Of a DNA stretch of 64,000 bases, positions 1 to 8,343 are shown one piece after another. The stretch is from an uncultured Eubacteriales bacterium (GTDB lineage Bacteria > Bacillota > Clostridia > Oscillospirales > Acutalibacteraceae). Both the position numbers and the translations under genes were made by a program. The stretch covers positions 62,001 to 126,000 of the forward strand of contig CAJUDG010000002.1 of NCBI GenBank assembly GCA_910584745.1, read 5' to 3'. The first letter of the stretch is position 1. Each line of letters begins with the position of its first letter. Under the pieces are notes generated by a model that did not search any database, was not told the DNA's origin, and saw only the letters and a program-made list of their open reading frames with translations.

Positions 1-1
1 G

Positions 2-943
2 CAGGAGTGGCTGGAAAAGCTTGGGGAGAGACTGGCAGCCGGAGAGCTGGAACACGGCGACAAGAAACTGATACTGTACGGAACAAACATAACGGGCCAG
101 ACTGTTGCGGAGCTCCTTATGGAAAGGGGGATGGACTTCTACGGCTTTTGCGGGAGAAGGGCCAGGGAGATCCCCGAGGGCATAATGGGAAAGCCGGTAA
201 TTGAGCCTGAGTTCCTGTTTCAGCACGCGGAGGAGTTTTGTGTCATTGTGGCGGTGGCAGAGGCAGTTGAGGAGATACTGGGGATCCTTGAGAAGAATAA
301 TTTTCCCCATGAGCAGATATTGTCCTCTTTCCGCACAGACAGAGAGGCGGACCACCAGTATTTTGAGTTCCCGGAGCTGTTCCCAAGGGGGAGAGCTTTT
401 GTGGACGGAGGCTGTCTCGACTGCCGCAGTTCATATCTGTTCGCGGACTGGTGCGGGGGTGATTATTCAAAGATATTTGCCTTCGAGCCGGACCCGATAT
501 CCTACTCCATATGTAGGCAGAATATAGATGAAAGGCCCATCCGGGATTTCCGGCTTATCAATGCCGGCTTGTCGGACCGGGAGGGCGAGGTCAGCTTCCG
601 CGCGGGCCTTTACGGCGGCAGTTATGTGATTCAGCCGGGCGCGGAGGAAGAAGAAAAAGTGACCACCGTGCGGGTCACCACCATAGATGGAACCGTGGGG
701 GACGAGCCGGTGGGCTTTATCAAGATGGATATCGAGGGCTCGGAGTTCGGGGCCCTGCATGGGGCCGAGAGGACCATACGCCGGGATAGGCCGCTGCTGG
801 CGCTGTCGGTGTACCATCTGCCGGGGGATATGCTGGCCATAATGGACTATCTGCATGAGCTTGTGCCGGAGTACCGCTTCTGGCTGAGACATTACAGCGT
901 CGGGAACGCGGACACGGTGCTTTACGCGGCCGCGCAGACATAA
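2..943 (+). CDS. FkbM-family methyltransferase with N-terminal Rossmann module (5' end outside window)
   Basis: The reading frame is open from base 2, so the true start lies upstream; an internal ATG at 119 would cut a domain in half. The first part contains a dinucleotide-fold signature (LILYGTNITGQTVAELL), like modules in three other proteins of this cluster. The rest is an FkbM (Methyltransf_21) SAM-dependent methyltransferase: FVDGG at the SAM site, FAFEPDP, and the FIKMDIEGSE motif with the following P-L-L-A-L-S strand. The family O-methylates sugars or hydroxyls in glycans and natural products. It heads a tightly packed glycan cluster and is followed 28 bases later by an epimerase gene. 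Family assignment is firm; the substrate is unknown. Confidence 0.85.
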   Translation, partial: QEWLEKLGERLAAGELEHGDKKLILYGTNITGQTVAELLMERGMDFYGFCGRRAREIPEGIMGKPVIEPEFLFQHAEEFCVIVAVAEAVEEILGILEKNNFPHEQILSSFRTDREADHQYFEFPELFPRGRAFVDGGCLDCRSSYLFADWCGGDYSKIFAFEPDPISYSICRQNIDERPIRDFRLINAGLSDREGEVSFRAGLYGGSYVIQPGAEEEEKVTTVRVTTIDGTVGDEPVGFIKMDIEGSEFGALHGAERTIRRDRPLLALSVYHLPGDMLAIMDYLHELVPEYRFWLRHYSVGNADTVLYAAAQT

Positions 944-970
944 GGAAAACGGAACGGAGGGAGCAGCAAA

Positions 971-1633
971 ATGCAGTTTGAACTGACCGCATCAATGATG
1001 TGCGCCAACTACGGCAACCTTGAAAAGGAGGTCCGGGACCTGGAGGAGGGCAATATAGACTCGTTCCATATCGACATTATGGACGGGCGCTATGTGCCGA
1101 ACTTCGCCATGGGCCTTCACGATATGCGCTTTATAGCCGGGGCCACGAAAAAGCCCCTGGACGTGCACCTGATGGTGGAGCACCCAAATAATCACATACA
1201 TCTTTTCCTTGATAACCTGCGCCCCGGCGACACGGTGTATATCCACCCGGAGGCGGAGTATCACCCGTCCACCACCCTGCAGGCGGTTATCGACGCGGGG
1301 ATGATACCGGGGATAGCAATAAACCCCGGCACCTCGGTGGAGAGCGTCTTCGAGATGCTGAGAATAGTGAAAAAGGTGCTGGTGATGTCGGTGAACCCGG
1401 GCAACGCCGGGCAGATGTACCTGCCATATGTGGGCAAGAAGATAACCAAGCTCCTCTCCATAAAGGAGGACATGGACTTCGAGGTGTACTGGGACGGGGC
1501 CTGCAGCGCGGACAAAATTCTGGAGTATGCGCCCAAGGGGGTAAAGGGCTTTGTCCTTGGGACCACCCTGCTGTTCGGCAAGGGCAGGCCATACGGCGAG
1601 ATACTGGCCAATATACATCAGTTGAAGTTTTAA
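971..1633 (+). CDS. Ribulose-phosphate 3-epimerase family protein
   Basis: A 220-residue TIM-barrel protein of the Rpe family. The metal and catalytic residues line up: His33 and Asp35 in FHIDIMDG, His66 in DVHLMV, and Asp175 in YWDGACS. The phosphate-binding stretch is MSVNPGNAGQ, slightly unlike the usual TVNPGFGGQ, and the last motif is WDGACS rather than VDGGI, so it is a divergent branch. Rpe interconverts D-ribulose 5-phosphate and D-xylulose 5-phosphate in the cytoplasm. It lies 3 bases before a TarI-like cytidylyltransferase gene, so its likely task is to supply a pentulose phosphate for an activated pentitol rather than central metabolism (inference). The start has GGAGGGAGCA upstream. 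Confidence 0.8.
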   Translation: MQFELTASMMCANYGNLEKEVRDLEEGNIDSFHIDIMDGRYVPNFAMGLHDMRFIAGATKKPLDVHLMVEHPNNHIHLFLDNLRPGDTVYIHPEAEYHPSTTLQAVIDAGMIPGIAINPGTSVESVFEMLRIVKKVLVMSVNPGNAGQMYLPYVGKKITKLLSIKEDMDFEVYWDGACSADKILEYAPKGVKGFVLGTTLLFGKGRPYGEILANIHQLKF

Positions 1634-1636
1634 GGT

Positions 1637-2344
1637 ATGAATCTTGCGGTGATATTGTCCGGCGGGGCCGGAATGAGGATGGGCGCGGATATCCCCAAGC
1701 AGTATATGAAGCTTCTGGGCAAGCCCGTATTGGTCCACACCGCGGAGCAGTTCCAGCACTGCGGGCTGGTGGAGCATATTGTCATTGTGGCGGCCATGGA
1801 GTGGGAGGACAGGATCTGGGCCTGGAAGGAGCGCTTCGGGCTATCCAAGCTCCGCGCCGTTGCGCCTGCGGGGGAGAACCGGCAGAGGTCCATTCTGAGC
1901 GGGCTTTTGGCGGCGCGCGCTCTCTCTGAGAGCCAGGGGGACGGCGTGATAATCCAGGACGCGGCCCGGCCCCTTACGGGGGATGCGCTGATAGAAAGTC
2001 TGCTGGAGGGCCTTAAGGAGGCCCCCGCGGTCCTGCCGGCCCTGCCGGTGACGGACACGGTCTATACCAGCGCGGACGGCGGGCGGGTGGACGGCCTGCT
2101 GGACAGGTCGAAGCTCTATGCAGGACAGGCGCCAGAGGCGTTCAGCTATAAAAGGTACTTGGAGCTGTATCTTTCGGCATCGGCGGAGGAGCTGGACAAC
2201 ACCAGCGGCAGCTGCCAGCTGCCCTATCAGGCGGGCTGGGACGTGAAGATAATACCCGGCGAGAGGGACAATATCAAGGTGACATACCCGGAGGATATCG
2301 AGCTCTGTGAGAAAATTCTTAAGGAGAGGGGCTGGCGGGCTTGA
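1637..2344 (+). CDS. IspD/TarI-like cytidylyltransferase (pentitol-phosphate type likely)
   Basis: A 235-residue cytidylyltransferase of the IspD/TarI fold. Visible motifs are the CTP loop LSGGAGMRMGADIPKQ, NRQRSILSGL, QDAARP, VTDTVYTS, a QAPEAF stretch, and the C-terminal PGERDNIKVTYPEDI. IspD makes CDP-methylerythritol; TarI makes CDP-ribitol for wall teichoic acid or capsule. The 4-base overlap with a TarJ-like dehydrogenase favours the TarI role. The gene starts 3 bases after the epimerase stop and is probably translationally coupled to it. IspD activity cannot be excluded from sequence alone. Confidence 0.8.
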   Translation: MNLAVILSGGAGMRMGADIPKQYMKLLGKPVLVHTAEQFQHCGLVEHIVIVAAMEWEDRIWAWKERFGLSKLRAVAPAGENRQRSILSGLLAARALSESQGDGVIIQDAARPLTGDALIESLLEGLKEAPAVLPALPVTDTVYTSADGGRVDGLLDRSKLYAGQAPEAFSYKRYLELYLSASAEELDNTSGSCQLPYQAGWDVKIIPGERDNIKVTYPEDIELCEKILKERGWRA

Positions 2345-3333
2345 AAGCATATGTGCTGCACGGCGTGGGGGACCTGCGCTATGAGGACGTGCCGGTCCCA
2401 AAGACAGGCCCCGGCTGGGCGCTTATAAGGGTGCTGGCCGCGGGGATATGCAGCTCGGATATACCCAGGATATTCGAGAAGGGAACGTATCATTTCCCCA
2501 CTATCCCGGGGCATGAGTTCTGCGGGGTCGTGGAGAAGGTCCATGACGGTGGGGACGAGAGCTGGGCCGGAAAGCGGGTGGGGGTCTATCCCCTTATTCC
2601 CTGCAAGAAATGCGCCTCCTGCCTGAAAGGGGAATACGAGACCTGCAGCAGCTACGACTACACCGGCTCCCGCCGGGACGGCGCTTTTGCGGAATATGTG
2701 GCGGCGCCGGTGTGGAACCTGATAGAGCTGCCCGACACGGTCTCGGATATAGAGGGCGCGATGCTGGAACCCCTCTCGGTGGCCCTGCACGCGGTGAAAA
2801 AGCTTGGCAGCATAGAGGGAAAGAGCGTCTGCATCGTCGGGACCGGGCCCATAGGCATGATGGCCGGGCAGTGGGCGAAAGCCCTTGGCGCGCGCGCTGT
2901 GGTGAAGGGAAGAAGCGAGGCCAAGAGAGAGATAGCAGAGCGCAGCGGCCTGGAATATGTGACAGAGACGGACGGCGGGTTCGACTGCGTGGTAGAGGTG
3001 GTGGGCTCCCCGGAGGCGGTGGCAGAGAGTATTTCCCTGGCAAAGCCTGGGGGCAGGCTGGTGCTTATTGGCAATCCCAGCGGGGATATCCCTCTTGCCC
3101 AGGATGTTTACTGGAAAATCCTTCGCAGGCAGTTGACTCTCTGCGGGACCTGGAACTCGTCTTTTAAGAGCGGGGATTCCGACTGGGCCGCCTCGGTGCG
3201 GGCTTTGGCGGAGGGCAGTATACGCGTGGAAGGGCTCTGCACCCATGTGATGGGAGCCGCGGAGCTGCCCAGGGGGCTTGCCATAATGCGGGACAGGACG
3301 GAGCCATACGGAAAGATCATAGTGCGGGGGTGA
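2341..3333 (+). CDS. TarJ-like zinc-dependent alcohol dehydrogenase
   Basis: A 330-residue medium-chain dehydrogenase with a TTG start that overlaps the TarI-like stop (TTGA). The catalytic zinc region reads AAGICSSDIP with IPGHEFCGVVE; the structural zinc loop is IPCKKCASCLKGEYETC (four cysteines); the NAD(P) fold is CIVGTGPIGMMAGQWAKALGA. Its neighbours suggest a pentulose-5-phosphate reductase that makes the pentitol phosphate used by the adjacent cytidylyltransferase, as TarJ does for ribitol. The epimerase next door leaves open whether the product is ribitol, xylitol or arabinitol phosphate. Cytoplasmic. Confidence 0.8.
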   Translation: MKAYVLHGVGDLRYEDVPVPKTGPGWALIRVLAAGICSSDIPRIFEKGTYHFPTIPGHEFCGVVEKVHDGGDESWAGKRVGVYPLIPCKKCASCLKGEYETCSSYDYTGSRRDGAFAEYVAAPVWNLIELPDTVSDIEGAMLEPLSVALHAVKKLGSIEGKSVCIVGTGPIGMMAGQWAKALGARAVVKGRSEAKREIAERSGLEYVTETDGGFDCVVEVVGSPEAVAESISLAKPGGRLVLIGNPSGDIPLAQDVYWKILRRQLTLCGTWNSSFKSGDSDWAASVRALAEGSIRVEGLCTHVMGAAELPRGLAIMRDRTEPYGKIIVRG

Positions 3334-4454
3334 ACTGTATGAGGCTTAAAAAGGGAACATTCTCAGATTTTGCCCAAAGGGTGAAGGACACAGGGAAAAA
3401 GGTCATAGTGTACGGCGCAGGGGTCATAGGCCAGACCGTCGCACCCTATTGGCTCCGGGAGTTCGGCCTGGAAAACGACGTGCTCTGCTACGTGGACGCG
3501 GACCCCAACAAGCAGGGGAAGACGGCGCCTCTTGGAGAGCGGGAGGTCAGCATCGAAAGCCTGAGCGCTTTCGACAGGCTGGAGGACAGCCCCATCGTCC
3601 TGGTGACGGTCAGCGCCTTTGAGCCGGTGGCGGCGGCGCTGGAGAAGATACCGGCGCTGGACGCGGCCGAGTGTTATTTCCTGCCTGTCATGCTGGCGGA
3701 GCGGGCGCATTCCCTAAAGTCGGAGGGGGTAGTAAAGACCAGCGAAAAGCAGCTTATACCCAAGACCATACATTATTGTTGGTTTTCCGGCAACCCCATC
3801 CCCGACACCTTGAAGCGCTGCATGGAGACCTGGGAGAGGTTCTGCCCCGATTATGAGATAGTGCGGTGGGACGAGAGCAATTATGATATAAGCTGGAGCC
3901 CCTATATGGTGCAGGCCTATGAGCGTAAGAAGTGGGGGTTTGTTTCTGACGTAGCCAGACTTGATATCCTCTATCGTTATGGAGGGATATATCTTGATAC
4001 TGACGTGGAGCTGTTAAAGAGTCTTGATGAGCTGCTGTATCAGCCAGCCTTTTGTGGAATTGAAAAATGGTGTGTAGTCAATTCTGGCGGATGCTCTGGA
4101 ACTCAGCCTGGAAATTCTTTAATAAAAGCAATGCTCGATTTTCGGCAAGATATATTTTTAGAATGTGAGGATGGTTCGCTGAATTTTCTGAGCAGCGGCT
4201 ATTATGAGACAATGTCTTTATTGAAAGCCGGTTTACGCGCTGACGGCTTGACCCAACATGTTAACAACCAGATAATTATTTATTCTTCGGATTTCTTTCA
4301 CCCCTTTGACTATATGAGCGGTGAGACTCAAATAACCGAAAATACATTTTCCGTACATCATTTTAGCGGCAGCTGGCTTGGAGAAAATGCGGCTTTAGAG
4401 CGGCAGCATACAAGGAACAGATATCAAAACTTTTTAAATCGACTGGAGGAATAA
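3330..4454 (+). CDS. GT32-type glycosyltransferase with N-terminal Rossmann module
   Basis: The 374-residue protein starts with GTG overlapping the previous stop (GTGA); an ATG at 3339 is the alternative start. Residues 23-128 form a small nucleotide-binding fold (KVIVYGAGVIGQTVAPYW, then CYVDADPNKQG). From residue 143 it is a capsular/OCH1-like transferase: IPKTIHYCWFSGNPIP, FVSDVARLDILYRYGGIYLDTDVELL, with the metal-binding DTD at 223-225. Base composition drops to AT-rich from about position 3950, just before this motif, and stays low into the next gene, which suggests a recombined segment. The donor sugar is unknown. The protein likely acts at the cytoplasmic face of the membrane. Confidence 0.85.
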   Translation: MNCMRLKKGTFSDFAQRVKDTGKKVIVYGAGVIGQTVAPYWLREFGLENDVLCYVDADPNKQGKTAPLGEREVSIESLSAFDRLEDSPIVLVTVSAFEPVAAALEKIPALDAAECYFLPVMLAERAHSLKSEGVVKTSEKQLIPKTIHYCWFSGNPIPDTLKRCMETWERFCPDYEIVRWDESNYDISWSPYMVQAYERKKWGFVSDVARLDILYRYGGIYLDTDVELLKSLDELLYQPAFCGIEKWCVVNSGGCSGTQPGNSLIKAMLDFRQDIFLECEDGSLNFLSSGYYETMSLLKAGLRADGLTQHVNNQIIIYSSDFFHPFDYMSGETQITENTFSVHHFSGSWLGENAALERQHTRNRYQNFLNRLEE

Positions 4455-4457
4455 GAT

Positions 4458-7133
4458 ATGGAACAGAACACATCAGAAAAAAAAGTCAGCATTGTTCTGC
4501 CAGTTTATAATGGAGAGCAATTTCTAAGCTTGTCAATAGAGAGCGTACTGAGCCAGACATATCAAAATTGGGAATTGATTATTGTCAATGACTGCTCTAC
4601 TGACAATAGCCCGGCTATAATGGAAAAATATGTTGAGAAAGACCCCAGAATACGCATAATTCACAATGCGGAGAACCAGAAGCTGCCGGAATCACTTAAT
4701 ATCGGGTTCCGTGCAGCCCGAGGAGATTATTTCACTTGGACGTCTGACGACAATATGTATAAGCCGGACGCTATAGAGACCATGGTTTCCGTTTTGGACA
4801 CGCACCCGGAATGTGGGCTTGTCTACTGCGATATGGACTATATTGACAATCAGGGAAAGATAACAAGCGGCACTTCCTTTGAGGTCCGGGAGCTCTATTA
4901 TGAGGACTGTGTAGGGGCATGTTTCCTGTACCGGCGGGAAGTGGCTGAGCTTACCGGGGAGTACGATGCCGGAATGATATTAGTGGAGGACTACGACTAC
5001 TGGCTGAGAATGAGCAAGCACTGCGAGTTCTTCCGGGTGCCCGAGCGAAAGTACCAGTACCGCTTCCACCCGGACAGCCTTACGATGACCCGGGCGGAGA
5101 GGATACAGGAGCAGGTGTTCCGGCTGCGTATGAGGGAGCTGGACTATCTGCTGGAGAAAACGGACGGCGAGGGAAGGGAGCGGCTGTTTTTTACCATCTG
5201 GGCTAACTCAAAAGAGACCGCAAGACAGCTGGAGGACAGATTTTTCCCGGACGGCAGGCTGCCGGAGAAGCTTATGTGGATGGAAAAAGCCGATAAAGGA
5301 GCGGAGAATATGGACAAGGACAGAAAGATCATCCTGTTTGGCGCGGGGGTGTACGGAAAAAAGGCGCTGGAATACTTCGGGCGGGACAGGATAGCTTATT
5401 TTGCGGACAATAACGCGGATATCACCGGGACAGAGGTAGAGGGGGTCGAGGTCATCTCCTTTGGCCGGCTTAGGGAGATCTACCGGGACTATCAGATAGT
5501 CATCTCGGTGTCCGCAAGGACCACGCCAATTCTGGCAAAGCAGCTTGAGGAGGCGGGGATCAGCGACTATGTGCTATATGTGGAGCTGGCCCACAGGCTC
5601 AGCAGCGGCTCGAAAAAGGAGAGCACCGACTATATCGGGCTTTTTAAGAACGCCTGCAAGTGGATAGAGGAGCACTCCGTCCCCGGAGAGGGGATAATAA
5701 ACAGCACGGTTACCCCGGCATCTTATCCCGAGGTCACGGGCTACTATATACCGTCTTTATTACAGTGGGGGTATAGGGACCTGGCTCTGACATATGCAAA
5801 GTGGCTCTGCTCCATTCAGAAGCCGGACGGCTCCTGGTACGATACCGGCGACGAGCATCCCTATGTGTTCGACACGGCGCAGATACTCAAGGGCCTTTTG
5901 GCCGTAAGGGGGATATACCCCGAAGCGGATGGCCATATCCGGCGGGGCTGCAACTGGATGCTGGCAAATATCGGGCCCGACGGGCACCTTACCACGCCGG
6001 ACCAGAGCCAGTATAACGCCGGGGAGTGCACGGACCTTATACACCTCTACTGCCTGGAGCCGCTGTATACCGCGGCAAAGATATACGGTGAGCCCAAGTA
6101 TAGGGAGAGCGCCGATAGGGTAAAGGCGTACTATTTTGAAAACCGTATGGACGAGATAATGGGCTTTGGGATGCTCTCCCATTTCTACGCCTATGTGATG
6201 GAGGCCCTCTGCGATATCGGGGAGACGGACACCGCAAGGAGGGCCATGGAAAGGATAGGGCAGCTGCAGCGCCAGGACGGGATGGTCCCCGCTTATAGGG
6301 ATGTGAACTGGGTGTGCTCCACTGGGCTTTTCCAGCTTGCCATAGTCTGGTACAAGCTGGGGGACCTTGAAAGGGGCAACAGGGCGTTCCGCTATGCCTG
6401 CTCCTTACAGAACCCCTCGGGCGGGTGGTTCGGCAGCTACGCCACCAAGGAGAAGGCCAGTGTCCTTGACGAAAAGGAATACCCCACCTACTTCCCGGAG
6501 GGCGAGATAAGCTGGGCGGTAAAGTATTTCCTTGACGCCCTTTCCTGGAAATGCAGGGTTGAGTTTGAGATACAAGCCCCGAACTTCTTTGACGGCATCG
6601 ATAAAAACGACGGCCGCTATCAGGCGGTCCTCAGCGAGATCCTGGATATGGAGGGCTGCCGGTCCGTCTGCGATATCGGCTGCGGAAAGGGGAACTATCT
6701 TAAAAACCTTCTGGAGGACACGGCGGGCAGGGGCATAAAATTCTCCTGCGCGGACATATCCGAGAGGGTGATGGACAGCGTTCCCCCAGAGGTGGAAAAG
6801 CGGCAGGGAACTTTGACAAACATCCCGTATCCGGACGAGAGCTTCGACGTCATCTATACCGCCGAGGCCCTTGAGCACGCCATATGCCTTGAAAACGCCG
6901 TGAAGGAGCTTCTGCGGGTGACAAAGCCCGGCGGAAAGGTAGTCGTGGTGGACAAGAACAAGGACACGAAGGTGGTCATGGAGATCGAGGAATGGGAGCA
7001 GTGGTTCGACGACGCGTTCTTTGAGAGAATGGCAGAGGAGCTGGGGTGCGGGCTGGAGGTGCACAGGAACCTGGTTTATGACGGCGGGGTCCGGGATGAG
7101 TTGTTTAATTGCTGGGTGATGATTAAGAAATAG
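4458..7133 (+). CDS. Four-domain fusion: GT2 glycosyltransferase, Rossmann module, alpha/alpha toroid, SAM methyltransferase
   Basis: This is one 891-residue open frame with no internal stop. Residues 8-225 are a GT-A family 2 transferase (VSIVLPVYNGE, LIIVNDCSTDNS, SDDN at 96-99, VEDYDYWLRM). Residues 289-380 repeat the cluster's Rossmann module (KIILFGAGVYGKKALEYF, YFADNN). Residues about 395-700 look like an alpha/alpha toroid with QKPDGSWYDT, DGHLTTPDQS and NPSGGWFGS turns, as in terpenoid-cyclase-like or glycan-binding barrels. Residues 705-891 are a class I methyltransferase (VCDIGCGKGNYL, then IPYPDESFDVIYTAEALEH). The start follows GGAGGAATAAGAT. The protein could extend, modify and cap a glycan; its exact role is unknown. 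Confidence 0.85.
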   Translation: MEQNTSEKKVSIVLPVYNGEQFLSLSIESVLSQTYQNWELIIVNDCSTDNSPAIMEKYVEKDPRIRIIHNAENQKLPESLNIGFRAARGDYFTWTSDDNMYKPDAIETMVSVLDTHPECGLVYCDMDYIDNQGKITSGTSFEVRELYYEDCVGACFLYRREVAELTGEYDAGMILVEDYDYWLRMSKHCEFFRVPERKYQYRFHPDSLTMTRAERIQEQVFRLRMRELDYLLEKTDGEGRERLFFTIWANSKETARQLEDRFFPDGRLPEKLMWMEKADKGAENMDKDRKIILFGAGVYGKKALEYFGRDRIAYFADNNADITGTEVEGVEVISFGRLREIYRDYQIVISVSARTTPILAKQLEEAGISDYVLYVELAHRLSSGSKKESTDYIGLFKNACKWIEEHSVPGEGIINSTVTPASYPEVTGYYIPSLLQWGYRDLALTYAKWLCSIQKPDGSWYDTGDEHPYVFDTAQILKGLLAVRGIYPEADGHIRRGCNWMLANIGPDGHLTTPDQSQYNAGECTDLIHLYCLEPLYTAAKIYGEPKYRESADRVKAYYFENRMDEIMGFGMLSHFYAYVMEALCDIGETDTARRAMERIGQLQRQDGMVPAYRDVNWVCSTGLFQLAIVWYKLGDLERGNRAFRYACSLQNPSGGWFGSYATKEKASVLDEKEYPTYFPEGEISWAVKYFLDALSWKCRVEFEIQAPNFFDGIDKNDGRYQAVLSEILDMEGCRSVCDIGCGKGNYLKNLLEDTAGRGIKFSCADISERVMDSVPPEVEKRQGTLTNIPYPDESFDVIYTAEALEHAICLENAVKELLRVTKPGGKVVVVDKNKDTKVVMEIEEWEQWFDDAFFERMAEELGCGLEVHRNLVYDGGVRDELFNCWVMIKK

Positions 7134-7145
7134 TGGAGGTTTATT

Positions 7146-8324
7146 ATGACTAACGAAGAACTACTTATGCTGATCGAACGAGGTATTAGCAACTTTGTCC
7201 CACAGAAGGAGCTGAGATTTGAGGTTCACATTGTAGAGCATTGCAATCTGAACTGTAAACAATGCTCACACTTTTCTCCTTTAGCGGAGGAGAGCTATAT
7301 TGATTTGGGTGAATATGAAAGAGATATGAGGCGTTTGTCGGATTTGTTTGACGGCCGTATGTCTACCGTGCAGCTGCTGGGCGGTGAACCGCTGCTTCAT
7401 CCAGAGATAAATGAGATCATGCGTATTACGAGGGAGACTTTCCCGATAGGAAGGATCAGGGTAGTCACCAATGGGATATTGCTTCCGTCAATGTCGGACG
7501 AGTTTTGGGAAAAATGCCGGGAATATCAGGTTGAAATCAGTGTTTCACCATATCCCATCAATTTTGACTATAAAAAATGGGGGAATATAATCGAGAAAGA
7601 GAAGGGCGTATCATATACACCCGAGGCATTCGAGCGCGGAAGGATGTTTAAGCTATACCCAATCCGAACACAGAGAGAGCCCGGCAATGACAATGCCCGC
7701 AGAAATTATTTTAATTGTGTAAGTGCAAACAGTAACTGTATTGCATTGAATTCCGGGAGAATGTATACCTGTTGTACGGCGGCAAATATTTCACACCTGA
7801 AAAAGCATTTCAACCTGGATCTTCCGGGCTCTGAATTGAATGGCGTGGATATATATGCCGTGAAGGACGGCGCGGAGTTGTTGGAGAAATTGGCAAAGCC
7901 GCTTCCTTTATGTGAATATTGTGATGTAGTCAATGTGGGAAAATACATATCTTCGGATTGGGGCGTCTCCAAGAAGGACAGATATGAATGGCTGACCTTT
8001 GAGTTTAAGAAGGAGGATATCGACTATCTGAAAGAAAAGAATCTGGAAGTATATGTTTTTGGCGCAGGTTCTTGGGGAGTGCAGACAGTCTACCGGCTTC
8101 AAAAAGCAGGGATTGCCGTTAAAAATGTGCTTACTACCAGAAGCGTAGAGGAAGGCCGGAACGTTTTAGGGGTGCCGGTGGTCTGTACAGACGATATCCA
8201 AAGCGTAAGCAAATCCAGTCTTTGCTTAGTTTCATTACTGTCACCAGTAATGAAAATGGAAGTCTATCCAACTTTGTCAAACATGGGGTTTGGGGATGTA
8301 GTGCCGGTTTCGGGCCTGGAATAA
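7146..8324 (+). CDS. Radical SAM protein with C-terminal Rossmann module
   Basis: A 392-residue radical SAM enzyme with the cluster motif CNLNCKQC (Cys33, Cys37, Cys40) and a LLGGEPLLHPE loop. A cysteine-rich middle follows (FNCVSANSNC, YTCCTAAN, CEYCD), reminiscent of auxiliary Fe-S or SPASM-like binding. From about residue 298 the chain returns to the cluster's Rossmann module (VYVFGAGSWGVQTVYRL). The gene is more AT-rich than its neighbours and ends the cluster, facing a gene on the other strand. Radical SAM enzymes in glycan clusters often epimerise, dehydrate or deoxygenate sugars; that role is inferred. RBS GTGGAGG lies just upstream. Confidence 0.85.
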   Translation: MTNEELLMLIERGISNFVPQKELRFEVHIVEHCNLNCKQCSHFSPLAEESYIDLGEYERDMRRLSDLFDGRMSTVQLLGGEPLLHPEINEIMRITRETFPIGRIRVVTNGILLPSMSDEFWEKCREYQVEISVSPYPINFDYKKWGNIIEKEKGVSYTPEAFERGRMFKLYPIRTQREPGNDNARRNYFNCVSANSNCIALNSGRMYTCCTAANISHLKKHFNLDLPGSELNGVDIYAVKDGAELLEKLAKPLPLCEYCDVVNVGKYISSDWGVSKKDRYEWLTFEFKKEDIDYLKEKNLEVYVFGAGSWGVQTVYRLQKAGIAVKNVLTTRSVEEGRNVLGVPVVCTDDIQSVSKSSLCLVSLLSPVMKMEVYPTLSNMGFGDVVPVSGLE

Positions 8325-8343
8325 AATAAAGAGCAGAAGGCCC

